Positions 1 to 8,693 of a DNA stretch of 64,000 bases are shown here, piece after piece. The notes under the pieces are model-generated. The model ran no database searches. It was not told where the DNA came from and was given only the letters and a program-made list of their open reading frames with translations. Source of the stretch: Massilia sp. erpn (GTDB lineage Bacteria > Pseudomonadota > Gammaproteobacteria > Burkholderiales > Burkholderiaceae_D); contig NZ_CP053748.1 of NCBI RefSeq assembly GCF_024400215.1, positions 1,922,001-1,986,000 of the forward strand, read 5' to 3'. Position numbers and translations under genes: made by a program. How positions within the stretch are numbered: the stretch's first letter is position 1; each line of letters opens with the position of its first letter.

Positions 1-400
1 CGTTGGAGCGCGAGGTGAAGCTGGCCGGGCCGGCGATTTCCAGCTCGTTGACCACCGTCTCCACATTCTCGATCGCCTTCACTTCGCGTTCGACGCTGGC
101 TTTCATCGCCTCGTCGCCGACTTCGCCGGTGATCAGTACCTTGCGGTTGAATGCGTTCACATTCACGTGGCCTGCATTGCCCAGCACATTCGGCAGCCGC
201 ACATCGGCTTTCAGGCCGATCGCCTTGTCCTCCGTCTGCGCGCCGAAGGTACGGCGGTCGGACGCGGCCACCGTGCCGGCCACGGCGCCCGCCGCAACCA
301 GGCCCACGCAGCCGGATAAAGTGCTCAGCAGCGCGCCACCGACCAGGACCAGCGCCACAGGGCGCGCCAAACGGGCATGCAAGCCCCGCGATTTACTCAT
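1..400 (-). CDS. dolP: BON-domain lipoprotein, DolP/YraP-like (3' end outside window)
   Basis: The gene enters from the left edge and is read right to left from the ATG at 398-400. The visible 133 residues begin with a basic stretch, a hydrophobic segment and a lipobox-like LSGC, which fits an outer-membrane lipoprotein. A BON-domain region follows, with the typical pattern [11 protein letters not shown] and later [11 protein letters not shown]. In E. coli DolP is an outer-membrane lipoprotein with two BON domains that supports envelope integrity at the division site. Its start overlaps the diaA stop by 8 bases, so the two are translationally coupled. The order dolP-diaA-yraN-lpoA with divergent rsmI matches the enterobacterial yra locus, which supports the name. 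The second BON domain and the stop lie outside the window. Confidence 0.85.
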   Translation of the reverse strand, partial: MSKSRGLHARLARPVALVLVGGALLSTLSGCVGLVAAGAVAGTVAASDRRTFGAQTEDKAIGLKADVRLPNVLGNAGHVNVNAFNRKVLITGEVGDEAMKASVEREVKAIENVETVVNELEIAGPASFTSRSN

Positions 401-989
401 TCACATCTCCTCCGAACAGGGCGACGTCGATGCCGTCGCAAATACAGTGGATGGTTACCAGGTGGACTTCCTGAATGCGGGCGGTGCGCTCCGCCGGCAC
501 GCAGATATGCACGTCGGCGTCGGTCAGCATCTTGCCCATGGCGCCGCCGCCTTTGCCGGTCAGGGCCACTACGCGCATCTCGCGCTCCAGCGCCGCTTCG
601 ACGGCCGCCATCACATTGCCCGAATTGCCGGAAGTGGAAATCGCCAGCAGGATATCGCCGGCCTGGCCGAATGCCTGTACCTGCTTGGAGAAGATTTCGC
701 GGTAGCTGTAATCGTTCGCCACCGCCGTCAGGATCGAGGTGTCCGTGGTCAGCGCGATGGCTGGCAGCGGGAAGCGTTCGCGCTCAAAGCGGCCTACCAG
801 CTCGGCGGCGAAGTGCTGGGCATCGGCAGCCGAGCCGCCATTGCCGCAGACGAGGATCTTGTTTCCGTTCGACAGAGCGGAAAACATCAGTTCGATCGCC
901 TGCGCGATGGGCTGCGCAAGCGCGGTGGCGGACTGGATCTTGATTTCGGCACTTTCGTGGAAGTGCGAGAGGATGCGTTGATTATTCAT
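393..989 (-). CDS. diaA: SIS-domain protein, DiaA-like DnaA-interacting / phosphoheptose isomerase family
   Basis: The product is a 198-residue single SIS-domain protein. The sugar-phosphate-binding signature [17 protein letters not shown] is present, as is the later STSGNSGN loop. Sequence alone does not separate DiaA (which binds DnaA and times replication initiation) from GmhA (sedoheptulose-7-phosphate isomerase). The neighbours yraN, lpoA and dolP are those of E. coli diaA, so DiaA is preferred. The ATG at 987-989 is chosen. Another in-frame ATG at 996-998 adds three residues, and the longer upstream reading frame has no family-like sequence. The stop overlaps the dolP start. Confidence 0.82.
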   Translation of the reverse strand: MNNQRILSHFHESAEIKIQSATALAQPIAQAIELMFSALSNGNKILVCGNGGSAADAQHFAAELVGRFERERFPLPAIALTTDTSILTAVANDYSYREIFSKQVQAFGQAGDILLAISTSGNSGNVMAAVEAALEREMRVVALTGKGGGAMGKMLTDADVHICVPAERTARIQEVHLVTIHCICDGIDVALFGGDVNE

Positions 990-1047
990 AGTGTGCATGA
1001 TTATAGTGCAGGCGTAGGGTGGGTCGGACAAGCCCTGTAAAAAATGC

Positions 1048-1398
1048 TTACATTTCGAGTACGTGGCGCAGCCAGACCAGTTCTCCGCCATCGATGGCGA
1101 TGACGTCGAAACGGCAGGGCGGCAGCGGTTGGCAGCGCAGCAGGTAGAACTGGGCGGCGCGCAGCATGCGCTGCTGCTTGGCCGGCGTGATGCTGGCGGC
1201 GGCCCCGCCGAAACGCTTGCTGGCGCGCCGCCGCACCTCGACAAAGACCAGGGCCGAGCCGTCGCGCATGATGAGATCGAGTTCGCCCACCTTGCAGCGG
1301 AAATTGCGCTCGACCAGTTGCAGGCCTTGGCCCAGCAGATGTTCCAGGGCCGCGTCCTCGCTGGCCTGGCCCGTCAGCTGCTGGCTGGTGCGGGCCAT
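1048..1398 (-). CDS. yraN: YraN family protein (UPF0102, endonuclease-like fold)
   Basis: The product is a 116-residue protein of the YraN/UPF0102 family. The restriction-endonuclease-like core is recognisable as [10 protein letters not shown] followed by LVFVEVRRR, giving the D...ExR arrangement of this fold. The biochemical role of the family is unsettled. The start at 1396-1398 gives the usual N-terminus ([17 protein letters not shown]), and the reading frame upstream of it is only a shadow of lpoA. It lies 11 bases after the lpoA stop and about 58 bases before diaA, so lpoA-yraN-diaA-dolP is probably one transcript. Confidence 0.85.
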   Translation of the reverse strand: MARTSQQLTGQASEDAALEHLLGQGLQLVERNFRCKVGELDLIMRDGSALVFVEVRRRASKRFGGAAASITPAKQQRMLRAAQFYLLRCQPLPPCRFDVIAIDGGELVWLRHVLEM

Positions 1399-1409
1399 GG
1401 CCTTGCCGC

Positions 1410-2699
1410 TTACGGCTGGGTGGACAGCGGCACTGGAATGCCGTTGCGGTACACCGCCGGCAGTTCGGTGCGTTCGAAGTAAGCCGCGCCCTGGCCGAAG
1501 CTGACCGAGAGCTGGCCGGTCACGCCGTCCAGCGTGAAGCGCGCGCCTGGCCGCAGGGCGATCTCGCGCGCCACGCGGAAGGCGTCGATGCCGAGCGCGT
1601 ACAGGCGCTCCATATCGGCGCTCAGGCGCGCATCGTCGCGCGGTATCGGCTGCGGATACACCATCACCGCCGGATGGTCGCGCTGCAGCTGCCACGGCAG
1701 GTCGAGCAGGCGCACGCCGTCCAGATCAGGGCCGGGCAGCAGGCGGCTGCGGCCGGGATTCAGCGAGGACGTGCCATAGATCGGAATCTCGCCCAGCGGC
1801 GGTGCCGACAGGGCCACGCGCAGCTGGCGTGCCTGGTCGGTGTCGAGGGCGGCGAACAGCACGGTGGGGCCGGCCGTCTGCAGGCGGGCGCGCAGGGCCA
1901 CCAGTTCCGGATCGCTCAGATAGCCGTTGATGGCGCTCATCTCCTGCGTCTGCGCGGGCTGGCCCTGGCGCTGCCACTGGCTGGAAAAAGCGCTGGCAAT
2001 GCGGCGCTGCCAGGCCGCATTGCCGCTCAGGACCAGGGCGGTGGCACCGGGATGCTCCTGCGCCGCCCAGCGCGCCGCCTGGCGCGCCTCGTCCTCGATG
2101 GACAGGCCCATGACCAGCATCTTCTCGGGCAGTGCCGTATCGCCGCGGCCATCCGGATGATTCAGCGCGATGGTCGGCTTGTTCACCAGCGCGCTGCCCG
2201 CCACGGCGGTGACGGCGGAACGGGCCAGGGGGCCGACCACGATATCCTGCTGTTCCAGGTTGGCGGCGTAGCTGGACAGGACATCCTGCGCCGCGTCGCC
2301 GGTTTCCACCACCGTGACCGCGAAGCCGTCGCGGTCGCGCTCCCAGGCTGCCAGGAAGCCCGCGCGCAAGGCGTCGGCGGCCTGGCCCAGGGCCTCGGAA
2401 CGCAGCGGTAGCAGCAGGGCGATGCGCACCGGCTGGCCCGCCTTCGGCTGGACGGCGGCCGGCGGCGCGGTTTCTTCGCCGGCCGCGCCGGGCATGGCGA
2501 CGGCGTAAGTCTGGGCCGCTGGCGGCGGTGGCTCCTCGGCCTTGACCGGCAGCGGCGCGGGCGCCGGTTGCGGCGGCGCACTTGTCACCGACACGATTGG
2601 CGCGCACAATCGGCCGGGCGCGCCGCAAGGCGCACTGCATGCGCCGACAAGAGCCGCAGCAAGGCCCAGTAACAGTATTCTTATTTTCCTAGCCAGCAT
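1410..2699 (-). CDS. lpoA: Penicillin-binding protein activator, LpoA-like outer-membrane lipoprotein
   Basis: The product is about 429 residues. It opens with basic residues, a hydrophobic stretch and the lipobox LVGAC, so it is a predicted outer-membrane lipoprotein. A proline/alanine-rich linker (about residues 35-80) leads to a periplasmic-binding-protein-like domain starting near VRIALLLPLRSEALGQAADALRAGF, which is typical of the LpoA C-terminal module. In E. coli LpoA activates PBP1A. The N-terminal TPR domain of enterobacterial LpoA appears to be missing, as is common in betaproteobacteria. The ATG at 2699 is preferred because it gives a compact signal peptide; an upstream in-frame start at 2711 adds four residues. 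It is divergent from rsmI. Confidence 0.8.
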   Translation of the reverse strand: MLARKIRILLLGLAAALVGACSAPCGAPGRLCAPIVSVTSAPPQPAPAPLPVKAEEPPPPAAQTYAVAMPGAAGEETAPPAAVQPKAGQPVRIALLLPLRSEALGQAADALRAGFLAAWERDRDGFAVTVVETGDAAQDVLSSYAANLEQQDIVVGPLARSAVTAVAGSALVNKPTIALNHPDGRGDTALPEKMLVMGLSIEDEARQAARWAAQEHPGATALVLSGNAAWQRRIASAFSSQWQRQGQPAQTQEMSAINGYLSDPELVALRARLQTAGPTVLFAALDTDQARQLRVALSAPPLGEIPIYGTSSLNPGRSRLLPGPDLDGVRLLDLPWQLQRDHPAVMVYPQPIPRDDARLSADMERLYALGIDAFRVAREIALRPGARFTLDGVTGQLSVSFGQGAAYFERTELPAVYRNGIPVPLSTQP

Positions 2700-2710
2700 C
2701 CATACCCCCA

Positions 2711-3616
2711 ATGACAGTTCAAGATTCCAGCCCGATCGCCAACCTGCCCATCATGGGCGAAGCTGCGCACCAGACCTATCCTAGCGCAACATTGTATGTA
2801 GTGGCGACCCCCATCGGCAATGTCACTGACATCAGCCTGCGCGCGCTGCACATCCTGAGTCTGGCCGATGCCGTGGCTTGCGAAGACACGCGCAACACCG
2901 CCCAGCTGATGAACCGCTTCGGCATCAGCAAGCCGCTGCTGGCCGCGCACATGCACAACGAAAGGGAGGCGGCGCAGATGCTGATCGCGCGCCTGCAAGC
3001 CGGCGAACGCATTGCCCTGGTATCGGACGCCGGCACGCCCGCCGTGTCCGACCCCGGCGCCCGCATCGTCGATGCTGTGCGCGCCGCCGGCCTGAATGTG
3101 GTGCCGCTGCCGGGCGCCTCAGCTGCCGTCACCGCCCTCTCGGCCAGTGGCCTGGTCAACGACGAATTCCACTTCGTCGGCTTCCTGCCCTCGAAAGCCA
3201 AGCAGCGCGAGAGCGTGCTGCAAAGCCTGGCCGCCGCCAAGCCGATCCTCGTATTCTACGAAGCGCCGCACCGCATTCTTGAATGCGCCGCAGCGCTGAA
3301 AGAAGCGTTTGGCCCCGAGCGCCAGGTCGTGTTCGCGCGCGAGCTGACCAAACTGTTCGAAGAAATCCACCGCTGCCCCCTGGCCGACGCCGACGCCTGG
3401 CTGCGCGCCGACGCCCACCGCGAAAAAGGCGAATACGTCGTCCTGGTCGACGGCGCCCCTGCCGCCGATGAGGAGGATGACGCCGAAGCCGAGCGCGTAC
3501 TGAGCATCCTGCTGGCCGAACTCCCCGTCAAGCAAGCCGCCGCTTTGGCCGCCCAGATCACCGGCCGCAAGAAAAATGCCCTCTACGACCGCGCCCTCCA
3601 GCTCAAAAACGCCTGA
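2711..3616 (+). CDS. rsmI: 16S rRNA (cytidine-1402-2'-O)-methyltransferase RsmI
   Basis: The product is 301 residues of the tetrapyrrole-methylase-like SAM methyltransferase fold. Visible family motifs are LYVVATPIGNVTDIS near the N-terminus, CEDTRNT, LVSDAGTPAVSDPG and PLPGASAAVTALSASG. RsmI makes the 2'-O-methyl group of m4Cm1402 in the ribosomal decoding centre. The first 26 residues precede the conserved start of the domain, so an internal start at the MGEAA methionine is possible. It is divergent from lpoA, with the two start regions almost touching, and is followed by a large palindromic repeat. Confidence 0.93.
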   Translation: MTVQDSSPIANLPIMGEAAHQTYPSATLYVVATPIGNVTDISLRALHILSLADAVACEDTRNTAQLMNRFGISKPLLAAHMHNEREAAQMLIARLQAGERIALVSDAGTPAVSDPGARIVDAVRAAGLNVVPLPGASAAVTALSASGLVNDEFHFVGFLPSKAKQRESVLQSLAAAKPILVFYEAPHRILECAAALKEAFGPERQVVFARELTKLFEEIHRCPLADADAWLRADAHREKGEYVVLVDGAPAADEEDDAEAERVLSILLAELPVKQAAALAAQITGRKKNALYDRALQLKNA

Positions 3617-3635
3617 GGCTACCGTCCAGCCCGTG

Positions 3636-3738
3636 TCCACCTTGGGGTCAGACCCCAATCGGACACGGACTCAACAATAATTCCGCCGTGGAAGCATGGC
3701 TGTGCTCGTGTCCGAATAGGGTCTGACCCCAAGGTGGA
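3636..3738. repeat. REP-like palindromic element, family A, copy 1
   Basis: Two arms of about 32 bases (3636-3667 and 3707-3738) are inverted copies with only a couple of mismatches around a roughly 39-base centre. The core reads CACCTTGGGGTCAGACCCC in one arm and its complement in the other. The element lies between convergent rsmI and the gene at 3778. A second copy with the same core is at 40078-40178. It could work as a structured RNA terminator or be a mobile non-coding repeat. Confidence 0.85.
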
Positions 3739-3777
3739 CAGGACGGCCATCCGGCGGGCTCGGCTGTGGTGGGTCTT

Positions 3778-4461
3778 TTACCACTTGCAGCCGTGGTCTT
3801 TTTTGTCCATCAGCAGGAAGAGGGGGGCGAGTAGGCCGCCGGGGAGGCCGTCCTTGCAGTCGGGACGGGCGGTTTTGGCCATTTCGCGCGCCAGCTTGCG
3901 CTCCTGGATTTCGCGCTGGCGCTGCTGGGCTTTGAGGCGGGCCAGCGGAGCGTCGTCCGGCAGTTCGGGTTCGGAAGCGATCTGGCGCGCCGATTTGCGG
4001 GCGGCGTCGATGTCGAATTTGCCATTGTTGGCCGGTGCGGCCGGCTGGGCGAAGGGATCGGCCGGCAGGGCCGGCGTGGCGGCGATGACTTCTGCCGCCG
4101 CTTTTTCGTGGATGGGCTGTGCTTCCCGCTGTTCTGGGCGTGGCCGCGCGGCCAGTTCCTGCCGGCGTTTGGCTGGTTTGGCGGCCGGCGCGGGCTTGGT
4201 CTGGGCCACAGGCGGTACTTCCGGCGCCACGGTCGCGGCGACAGGTTTGGACGGCTCCGGACGCAGCAGCCACACGGTGGTGCTGCGCCGCGCCTCGTCC
4301 GCTGGCGCGAACTGGGGCAGCGGTGTACTGCTGCGGTACATCAGGACCAGCAGCGCATGCACCAGCAGCGAGACGGCGATCCCGGCCAGCATGCCGCCCG
4401 GCCGCCGCGCGGCGGAGCTGAAGGCGGCTTGTGTGTCGTATGCGGTGCTGCTCTGATCCAT
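3778..4461 (-). CDS. Uncharacterised membrane-anchored Pro/Ala-rich protein
   Basis: The product is 227 residues and no function is recognised. One transmembrane segment lies at about residues 22-42 (GMLAGIAVSLLVHALLVLMY), reminiscent of TonB-type anchors. A periplasmic, low-complexity proline/alanine/lysine-rich region follows, then a charged probable coiled coil (about 165-195, rich in R, Q, E and K). The short C-terminal block contains two cysteines (PDCKDGLPGG and HGCKW) that might form a disulfide. The topology recalls TonB or TolA spacers, but no TonB C-terminal domain is visible. It is a single gene, convergent with rsmI across the repeat. Confidence 0.65.
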   Translation of the reverse strand: MDQSSTAYDTQAAFSSAARRPGGMLAGIAVSLLVHALLVLMYRSSTPLPQFAPADEARRSTTVWLLRPEPSKPVAATVAPEVPPVAQTKPAPAAKPAKRRQELAARPRPEQREAQPIHEKAAAEVIAATPALPADPFAQPAAPANNGKFDIDAARKSARQIASEPELPDDAPLARLKAQQRQREIQERKLAREMAKTARPDCKDGLPGGLLAPLFLLMDKKDHGCKW

Positions 4462-4540
4462 GATTGCTTACCTCGGTACCAACATAAGCAATTTAGCACG
4501 CCCCGCATGAAGGCCGGATGAAGTTTTTTTGCGGCAGCGC

Positions 4541-4569
4541 TTGACGACCGGCTGAGCTGCTTGTATTAT
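4541..4569 (+). promoter_or_regulatory. Sigma-70 promoter of tRNA-Pro
   Basis: The -35 element TTGACG (4541-4546) and the -10 element TATTAT (4564-4569) are separated by exactly 17 bases. The tRNA begins 11 bases after the -10. This is one of the best sigma-70-like promoters in the window and fits strong tRNA expression. Confidence 0.8.
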
Positions 4570-4579
4570 CTTGCTTCTT

Positions 4580-4656
4580 CGGAGTGTAGCGCAGCCCGGT
4601 AGCGCACCTGGTTTGGGACCAGGGGGTCCAAGGTTCGAATCCTTGTACTCCGACCA
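4580..4656 (+). tRNA. tRNA-Pro, anticodon TGG
   Basis: A complete 77-base cloverleaf can be drawn. The acceptor stem is CGGAGTG pairing with TACTCCG. The D-arm contains AGCCCGGTAGCGC. The anticodon stem CCTGG/CCAGG encloses the loop TTTGGGA, giving anticodon TGG. The T-arm is CAAGG-TTCGAAT-CCTTG. The CCA end is encoded (ACCA at 4653-4656). A consensus promoter lies just upstream and a terminator hairpin just downstream, so it is probably a single-gene unit. Confidence 0.97.
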
Positions 4657-4663
4657 AAATTTA

Positions 4664-4697
4664 AAATCCCGTGTGATGGCAACGTCACACGGGATTT
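4664..4697. terminator. Rho-independent terminator after tRNA-Pro (probably bidirectional)
   Basis: Perfect 13-base arms (AAATCCCGTGTGA at 4664-4676 and its complement at 4685-4697) flank an 8-base loop and are followed by T residues on the plus strand. Read on the minus strand the hairpin is followed by TTTTAAATTTT, so it can also end the long transcript coming from mvaB. Confidence 0.85.
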
Positions 4698-4748
4698 TTC
4701 CATTCCGGCTGCAGAAAAGCAGGGGCGCCAGCGGCGTCCCCCGTTTGT

Positions 4749-5657
4749 TCAGCCTGCGCGCTTGGCGGCGATGGCGTTGCCGGCGCGGCTGGCGCCTTTG
4801 CGGCCCAGGAATTGCGAGATGAACTGGCCGGCGTCGACCACGATGTCCAGGTCCACGCCAGTCTCGATGCCCAGCCCCTGCATCATGTACAGCACGTCCT
4901 CGGTCGCCACATTGCCGGTCGCGCCTTTGGCATACGGGCAGCCGCCCAGGCCCGACACCGAGGAGTGGAAGATGGCGATGCCCGCTTCCATGCTGGCGTA
5001 GATATTCGCCAGCGCCTGGCCGTAAGTGTCGTGGAAGTGGCCGGACAGGCCTTCGATGCGGAACTCGAGCGCCGCCGCCGCCATCACGGCCTGCGTCTTG
5101 CGCGGGGTGGAGACGCCGATGGTGTCGGCGATGTCGATCTCGTCGCAGCCCAGGTCGCGCATGCGGCCCACCACATCGGCCACGGCGTCCAGCGGCACCT
5201 CGCCCTGGTAGGGGCAGCCGAAGGAGCAGCTGATGCTGCCGCGCAGGCGCAAACCATTATCCTTGGCCGCTTTCGCCACGTCGACAAAGCGCGCGATCGA
5301 TTCGGCGATCGAGCAGTTGATATTCCGTTGCGAGAACGCCTCCGAGGCCGAGCCGAAGATCACCACCTCGTCGGCGCGCGCCGCCAGCGCCGCCTCGAAG
5401 CCCTGCATATTCGGCGTCAGCGCGGAATAGACCACGCCCGGCTTGCGCGCGATGGCCGCCATCACCTCTTTGCTGGTGGCCATCTGCGGCACCCATTTGG
5501 GCGAAACGAAGGAAGCCGCTTCGATATTGGCGAAACCGGCCGAGGTCAGACGGTCCACCAGCTCGATCTTCACCTCGGCCGGCACGCTTTCCTTCTCGTT
5601 CTGCAGGCCGTCGCGCGGCCCCACTTCGACGATTTTGACTTGCTTAGGCAAACTCAT
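4749..5657 (-). CDS. mvaB: Hydroxymethylglutaryl-CoA lyase
   Basis: The product is 302 residues, a TIM-barrel HMG-CoA lyase. It splits HMG-CoA into acetyl-CoA and acetoacetate, the last step of leucine degradation. Visible motifs are VGPRDGLQNE near the N-terminus (substrate and metal-binding Arg-Asp), GHFHDTYGQALAN (metal-binding His pair) and the signature GLGGCPYAKGATGNVATEDV with the catalytic cysteine. The start lies one base after the ghrA stop. It is the last gene of a long minus-strand run that also carries the methylcrotonyl-CoA carboxylase subunits, which supports the leucine role (liuE equivalent). Confidence 0.95.
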   Translation of the reverse strand: MSLPKQVKIVEVGPRDGLQNEKESVPAEVKIELVDRLTSAGFANIEAASFVSPKWVPQMATSKEVMAAIARKPGVVYSALTPNMQGFEAALAARADEVVIFGSASEAFSQRNINCSIAESIARFVDVAKAAKDNGLRLRGSISCSFGCPYQGEVPLDAVADVVGRMRDLGCDEIDIADTIGVSTPRKTQAVMAAAALEFRIEGLSGHFHDTYGQALANIYASMEAGIAIFHSSVSGLGGCPYAKGATGNVATEDVLYMMQGLGIETGVDLDIVVDAGQFISQFLGRKGASRAGNAIAAKRAG

Positions 5658-5658
5658 A

Positions 5659-6591
5659 TCAATACCCCTGCTCGCGGTTGATCACATCGGCCACCGGCTC
5701 GCCCTTCGCCAGCAGACGCATTTTGTGGGCGATCTGCTGCACGCTTTCGCGGCGCAAGGTCAGCGCCGAGATATGCGGCGTGATGGTGATGCGCGGCTCT
5801 TCCCAGAAGGGATGCTGCATCGGCAGCGGCTCGTTGCGGAACACATCCAGCGTGGCAGCGGCGATATGGCCGGTCTTCACCAGCGTCAGCAGATCCGGTT
5901 CCGACACATGGCCGCCGCGCGCCACATTGATCAGATAAGCGCCTTGCGGCAGCTTGAGCATATTCGTGCGGTTCAGCAGATTGTTGGTCTCGGAGGTCAG
6001 CGGCAGCATGCACACCACCACGCGCGAGCTGGCCAGGAAGGCGTCCAGCCCCTCGCTGCCGTGGAAGCATTGCACGCCGTCGACGCGTTTCTCGCTGCGG
6101 CTCCAGCCGCGCAGCGGGAAGCCGAATTCCTTGAGCGCCTGCAGCACGCGGCTGCCCAGCATGCCCATGCCCAGCACGCCGACGGAGAAGTCCTCCTTCT
6201 CGTGCTGCGGCAGCTGCAGCCACTGGCCGTTGCGCGCCTGGACTTCGTACTCGTCCAGGCGGCGGTAATAGCGCAGCACGGCATGCGCCACGTATTCGGC
6301 CATCTGCACGCCCATGCCGGCATCGCCCAGGCGCACGATGGGAATCTCGCGCGGGATCATGTGCTCGTGCTTCATGATGGCGTCCGCGCCGGCGCCGGTC
6401 AGGAAGATGGCTTTCACTTCCGACAGCTCGCGCAGCATGGCTTCCGGCGGCGACCACACCACCGCATAGTCGCAGGGTGGCGCCTTCACGCCATCCTGCC
6501 AGATCACGACTTCCGCCTCAGGCAGGAACTCGGCAAAATCCTTGATCCACGGGCCGGTCTGGCCGTCCGCGCGGTACAGCAATATACGCAT
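5659..6591 (-). CDS. ghrA: Glyoxylate/hydroxypyruvate reductase A (D-2-hydroxyacid dehydrogenase family)
   Basis: The product is 310 residues of the NAD(P)-dependent D-2-hydroxyacid dehydrogenase family and is most like GhrA. The Rossmann motif VGVLGMGMLGSRVLQAL, the NVARGGHVSEPDL block and the C-terminal catalytic histidine in ITPHISALT are present. GhrA reduces glyoxylate to glycolate and hydroxypyruvate to glycerate. It sits between the carboxylase alpha subunit and mvaB with spacings of 12 bases and 1 base, so it is co-transcribed with leucine-degradation genes although it has no textbook role there. The substrate is not settled by sequence. Confidence 0.85.
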   Translation of the reverse strand: MRILLYRADGQTGPWIKDFAEFLPEAEVVIWQDGVKAPPCDYAVVWSPPEAMLRELSEVKAIFLTGAGADAIMKHEHMIPREIPIVRLGDAGMGVQMAEYVAHAVLRYYRRLDEYEVQARNGQWLQLPQHEKEDFSVGVLGMGMLGSRVLQALKEFGFPLRGWSRSEKRVDGVQCFHGSEGLDAFLASSRVVVCMLPLTSETNNLLNRTNMLKLPQGAYLINVARGGHVSEPDLLTLVKTGHIAAATLDVFRNEPLPMQHPFWEEPRITITPHISALTLRRESVQQIAHKMRLLAKGEPVADVINREQGY

Positions 6592-6603
6592 GGTGTCCTC
6601 TCC

Positions 6604-8631
6604 TCAAGCTGTTTTGAACGCGAGCAGCGGTGCGCCATCGGTGACCTGGTCGCCGATGGCATACAGGATCTCGTCCACCAGGCCATCGTGCGGGGCGGTG
6701 ATGGTGTGTTCCATCTTCATCGCCTCCATGATGACCAGTGCCTCGCCCTTTTTCACTTGCTGGCCTGCTTTGGCCAGCACCGCCACTACCTTGCCCGGCA
6801 TCGGTGCGGTGAGGCGGCCGCCTTCGGCTTCCGCTTCGCCCGCATGTGCCATTGGGTCGTTATAGGCCAGTGCATAGTGGCCGCCGCCGGTGAACACATG
6901 GAATAGTTCACCGTCGCGGCGCACCGTGCCATGCACCGAGGTTTCACCCAGCTTGATGCTCAAATCCACGCCATCCTGCGACATCAGGCCCACATGTGCC
7001 TCGATGCCTTCCATCGCCAGCAGCCAGCCCTGGTGCAGATAGCTGAGTTGCGGCTGATAGTGCTTGCCATGCTCGTCGCTGAAGGACAGCTTGCGCGCAT
7101 AGGCCGTATTCATGCGCCAGCCCAGGGCTTGGCCCCAGGGATCGGCGCGGTTGGCGCCCGACTGGGCGGCCGATTGTTCTTTCTCTTCTTCCACCAGCGC
7201 CACGGCGGCCAGGGCCACGGCAGCAGCCGGCACCGAGCGTGCAGGCGGGAACAGGGCTTCCTGATTGCGTTCGATCAGGCCCGTATCCAGGTCGGCGTTG
7301 GCGAAGGCGTCGCCTTCCACCAGGCGCTTGAGGAAGGCGATATTGGTGGCCAGGCCGACGATCTGGTATTGCGCCAGCGCCTGGGCCATGCGCGCCAGTG
7401 CCTGTTTGCGGTCGGCGCCCCAGACGATCAGCTTGGCGATCATCGGATCGTAGAAGGGCGAGATCGCATCGCCTTCGCGCACGCCGGAATCGATGCGCAC
7501 GGCGGAAGGCAGATTGGGAATGCCGCCCAGTTCGAAATTCACCGCATCCGGCGTTTCCAGATGGCGCAGCGTGCCGATCGAAGGCAGGAAGCCTTTCTCC
7601 GGGTTCTCCGCGTAGATGCGCGCCTCGATGGCGTGGCCGGTGATTTTCAGCTCATCCTGTTTTTTCGGCAGCGGCTCGCCGGCGGCCACGCGCAACTGCC
7701 ATTCCACCAGGTCGGTGCCGGTCACCATTTCCGTGACAGGGTGCTCAACCTGCAGGCGGGTGTTCATCTCCATGAAGTAGAAGCTGCCGTCCTGGTTGGC
7801 GATGAACTCCACCGTGCCGGCGCCCACATAGCCGACCGCCTTGGCCGCTGCCACGGCGGCGTCGCCCATGGCGGCGCGGCGTTCCGCCGTCATATTCGGC
7901 GCCGGCGCCTCCTCCAGCACTTTCTGGTGGCGGCGCTGCACCGAGCAATCGCGCTCGAACAGATAGAGGCAGTTGCCCAGCGTGTCGGCAAACACCTGGA
8001 TCTCGATATGGCGCGGACGCTGCAGATACTTCTCGGCCAGCACCTTGTCGTCGCCGAAGGAGCTGATCGCCTCGCGTTTGCAGGAGGCCAGCGCATCCTT
8101 GAACGCCGCCGTGTTCTCCACCACGCGCATGCCCTTGCCGCCGCCGCCGGCCGAAGCTTTCAGCAGCACCGGATAGCCGATGCGGTCCGCTTCCTTCTGC
8201 AGGAAATCGGCATCCTGCTCGTCGCCGTGGTAGCCCGGCACCAGCGGCACCTTGGCTTTCTCCATCAGCGATTTGGCGGCCGACTTGGAACCCATGGCGC
8301 GCATGGCCGAAGCCGGCGGGCCAATGAAGACCAGGCCCGCTTCGGCGCAGGCGTCCGCGAACTCGGCGTTCTCGGACAGGAAGCCGTAGCCGGGGTGGAT
8401 GGCCTGCGCTCCCGTTGCCAGCGCCACGGCAATGATCTTGTCGCCGCGCAGATAGCTTTCCTTGGCGGGCGCAGGACCGATCAGCACCGCTTCGTCGCAC
8501 ACCGCCACATGCTTGGCGCTCGCATCCGCCTCCGAATACACGGCAACGGTTTTGATGCCCATGCGGCGAGCGGTGGCGGCGACGCGGCAAGCGATTTCAC
8601 CGCGGTTGGCAATCAGGATTTTTTTGAACAT
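6604..8631 (-). CDS. liuD: Methylcrotonyl-CoA carboxylase, biotin-containing alpha subunit
   Basis: The product is 675 residues: biotin carboxylase (about 1-450), a linker, and a C-terminal biotinyl-carrier domain. The ATP-grasp loop (KASAGGGGKGMRVV), the biotin carboxylase motif RDCSVQRRHQKVLEEAPAP and the biotinylation motif EAMKMEH are present, with the acceptor at Lys639. It carboxylates biotin for transfer to 3-methylcrotonyl-CoA by the beta subunit at 13857. Propionyl-CoA and geranyl-CoA carboxylase alpha subunits look similar; the neighbours liuB, liuC and mvaB point to leucine. It directly follows bioB, so the biotin-requiring enzyme and the biotin pathway share a transcript. Confidence 0.92.
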   Translation of the reverse strand: MFKKILIANRGEIACRVAATARRMGIKTVAVYSEADASAKHVAVCDEAVLIGPAPAKESYLRGDKIIAVALATGAQAIHPGYGFLSENAEFADACAEAGLVFIGPPASAMRAMGSKSAAKSLMEKAKVPLVPGYHGDEQDADFLQKEADRIGYPVLLKASAGGGGKGMRVVENTAAFKDALASCKREAISSFGDDKVLAEKYLQRPRHIEIQVFADTLGNCLYLFERDCSVQRRHQKVLEEAPAPNMTAERRAAMGDAAVAAAKAVGYVGAGTVEFIANQDGSFYFMEMNTRLQVEHPVTEMVTGTDLVEWQLRVAAGEPLPKKQDELKITGHAIEARIYAENPEKGFLPSIGTLRHLETPDAVNFELGGIPNLPSAVRIDSGVREGDAISPFYDPMIAKLIVWGADRKQALARMAQALAQYQIVGLATNIAFLKRLVEGDAFANADLDTGLIERNQEALFPPARSVPAAAVALAAVALVEEEKEQSAAQSGANRADPWGQALGWRMNTAYARKLSFSDEHGKHYQPQLSYLHQGWLLAMEGIEAHVGLMSQDGVDLSIKLGETSVHGTVRRDGELFHVFTGGGHYALAYNDPMAHAGEAEAEGGRLTAPMPGKVVAVLAKAGQQVKKGEALVIMEAMKMEHTITAPHDGLVDEILYAIGDQVTDGAPLLAFKTA

Positions 8632-8693
8632 GGTCTCTCTCTTTACAGCTCAAGGGCTGGAAGTTTTTTTGTCGAGGGGTTTCAAGGCCGGGA

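Noticed and set aside
3..1040. 345-codon open frame on the plus strand at the left edge
   Set aside because: Shadow of dolP and diaA, which have clear family sequence on the minus strand.
3636..3738. Palindrome considered as an attachment site or insertion-sequence end pair
   Set aside because: No transposase or integrase gene lies between or beside the arms, and the same core recurs at 40.1 kb as a compact two-armed unit, which fits a REP-like repeat.
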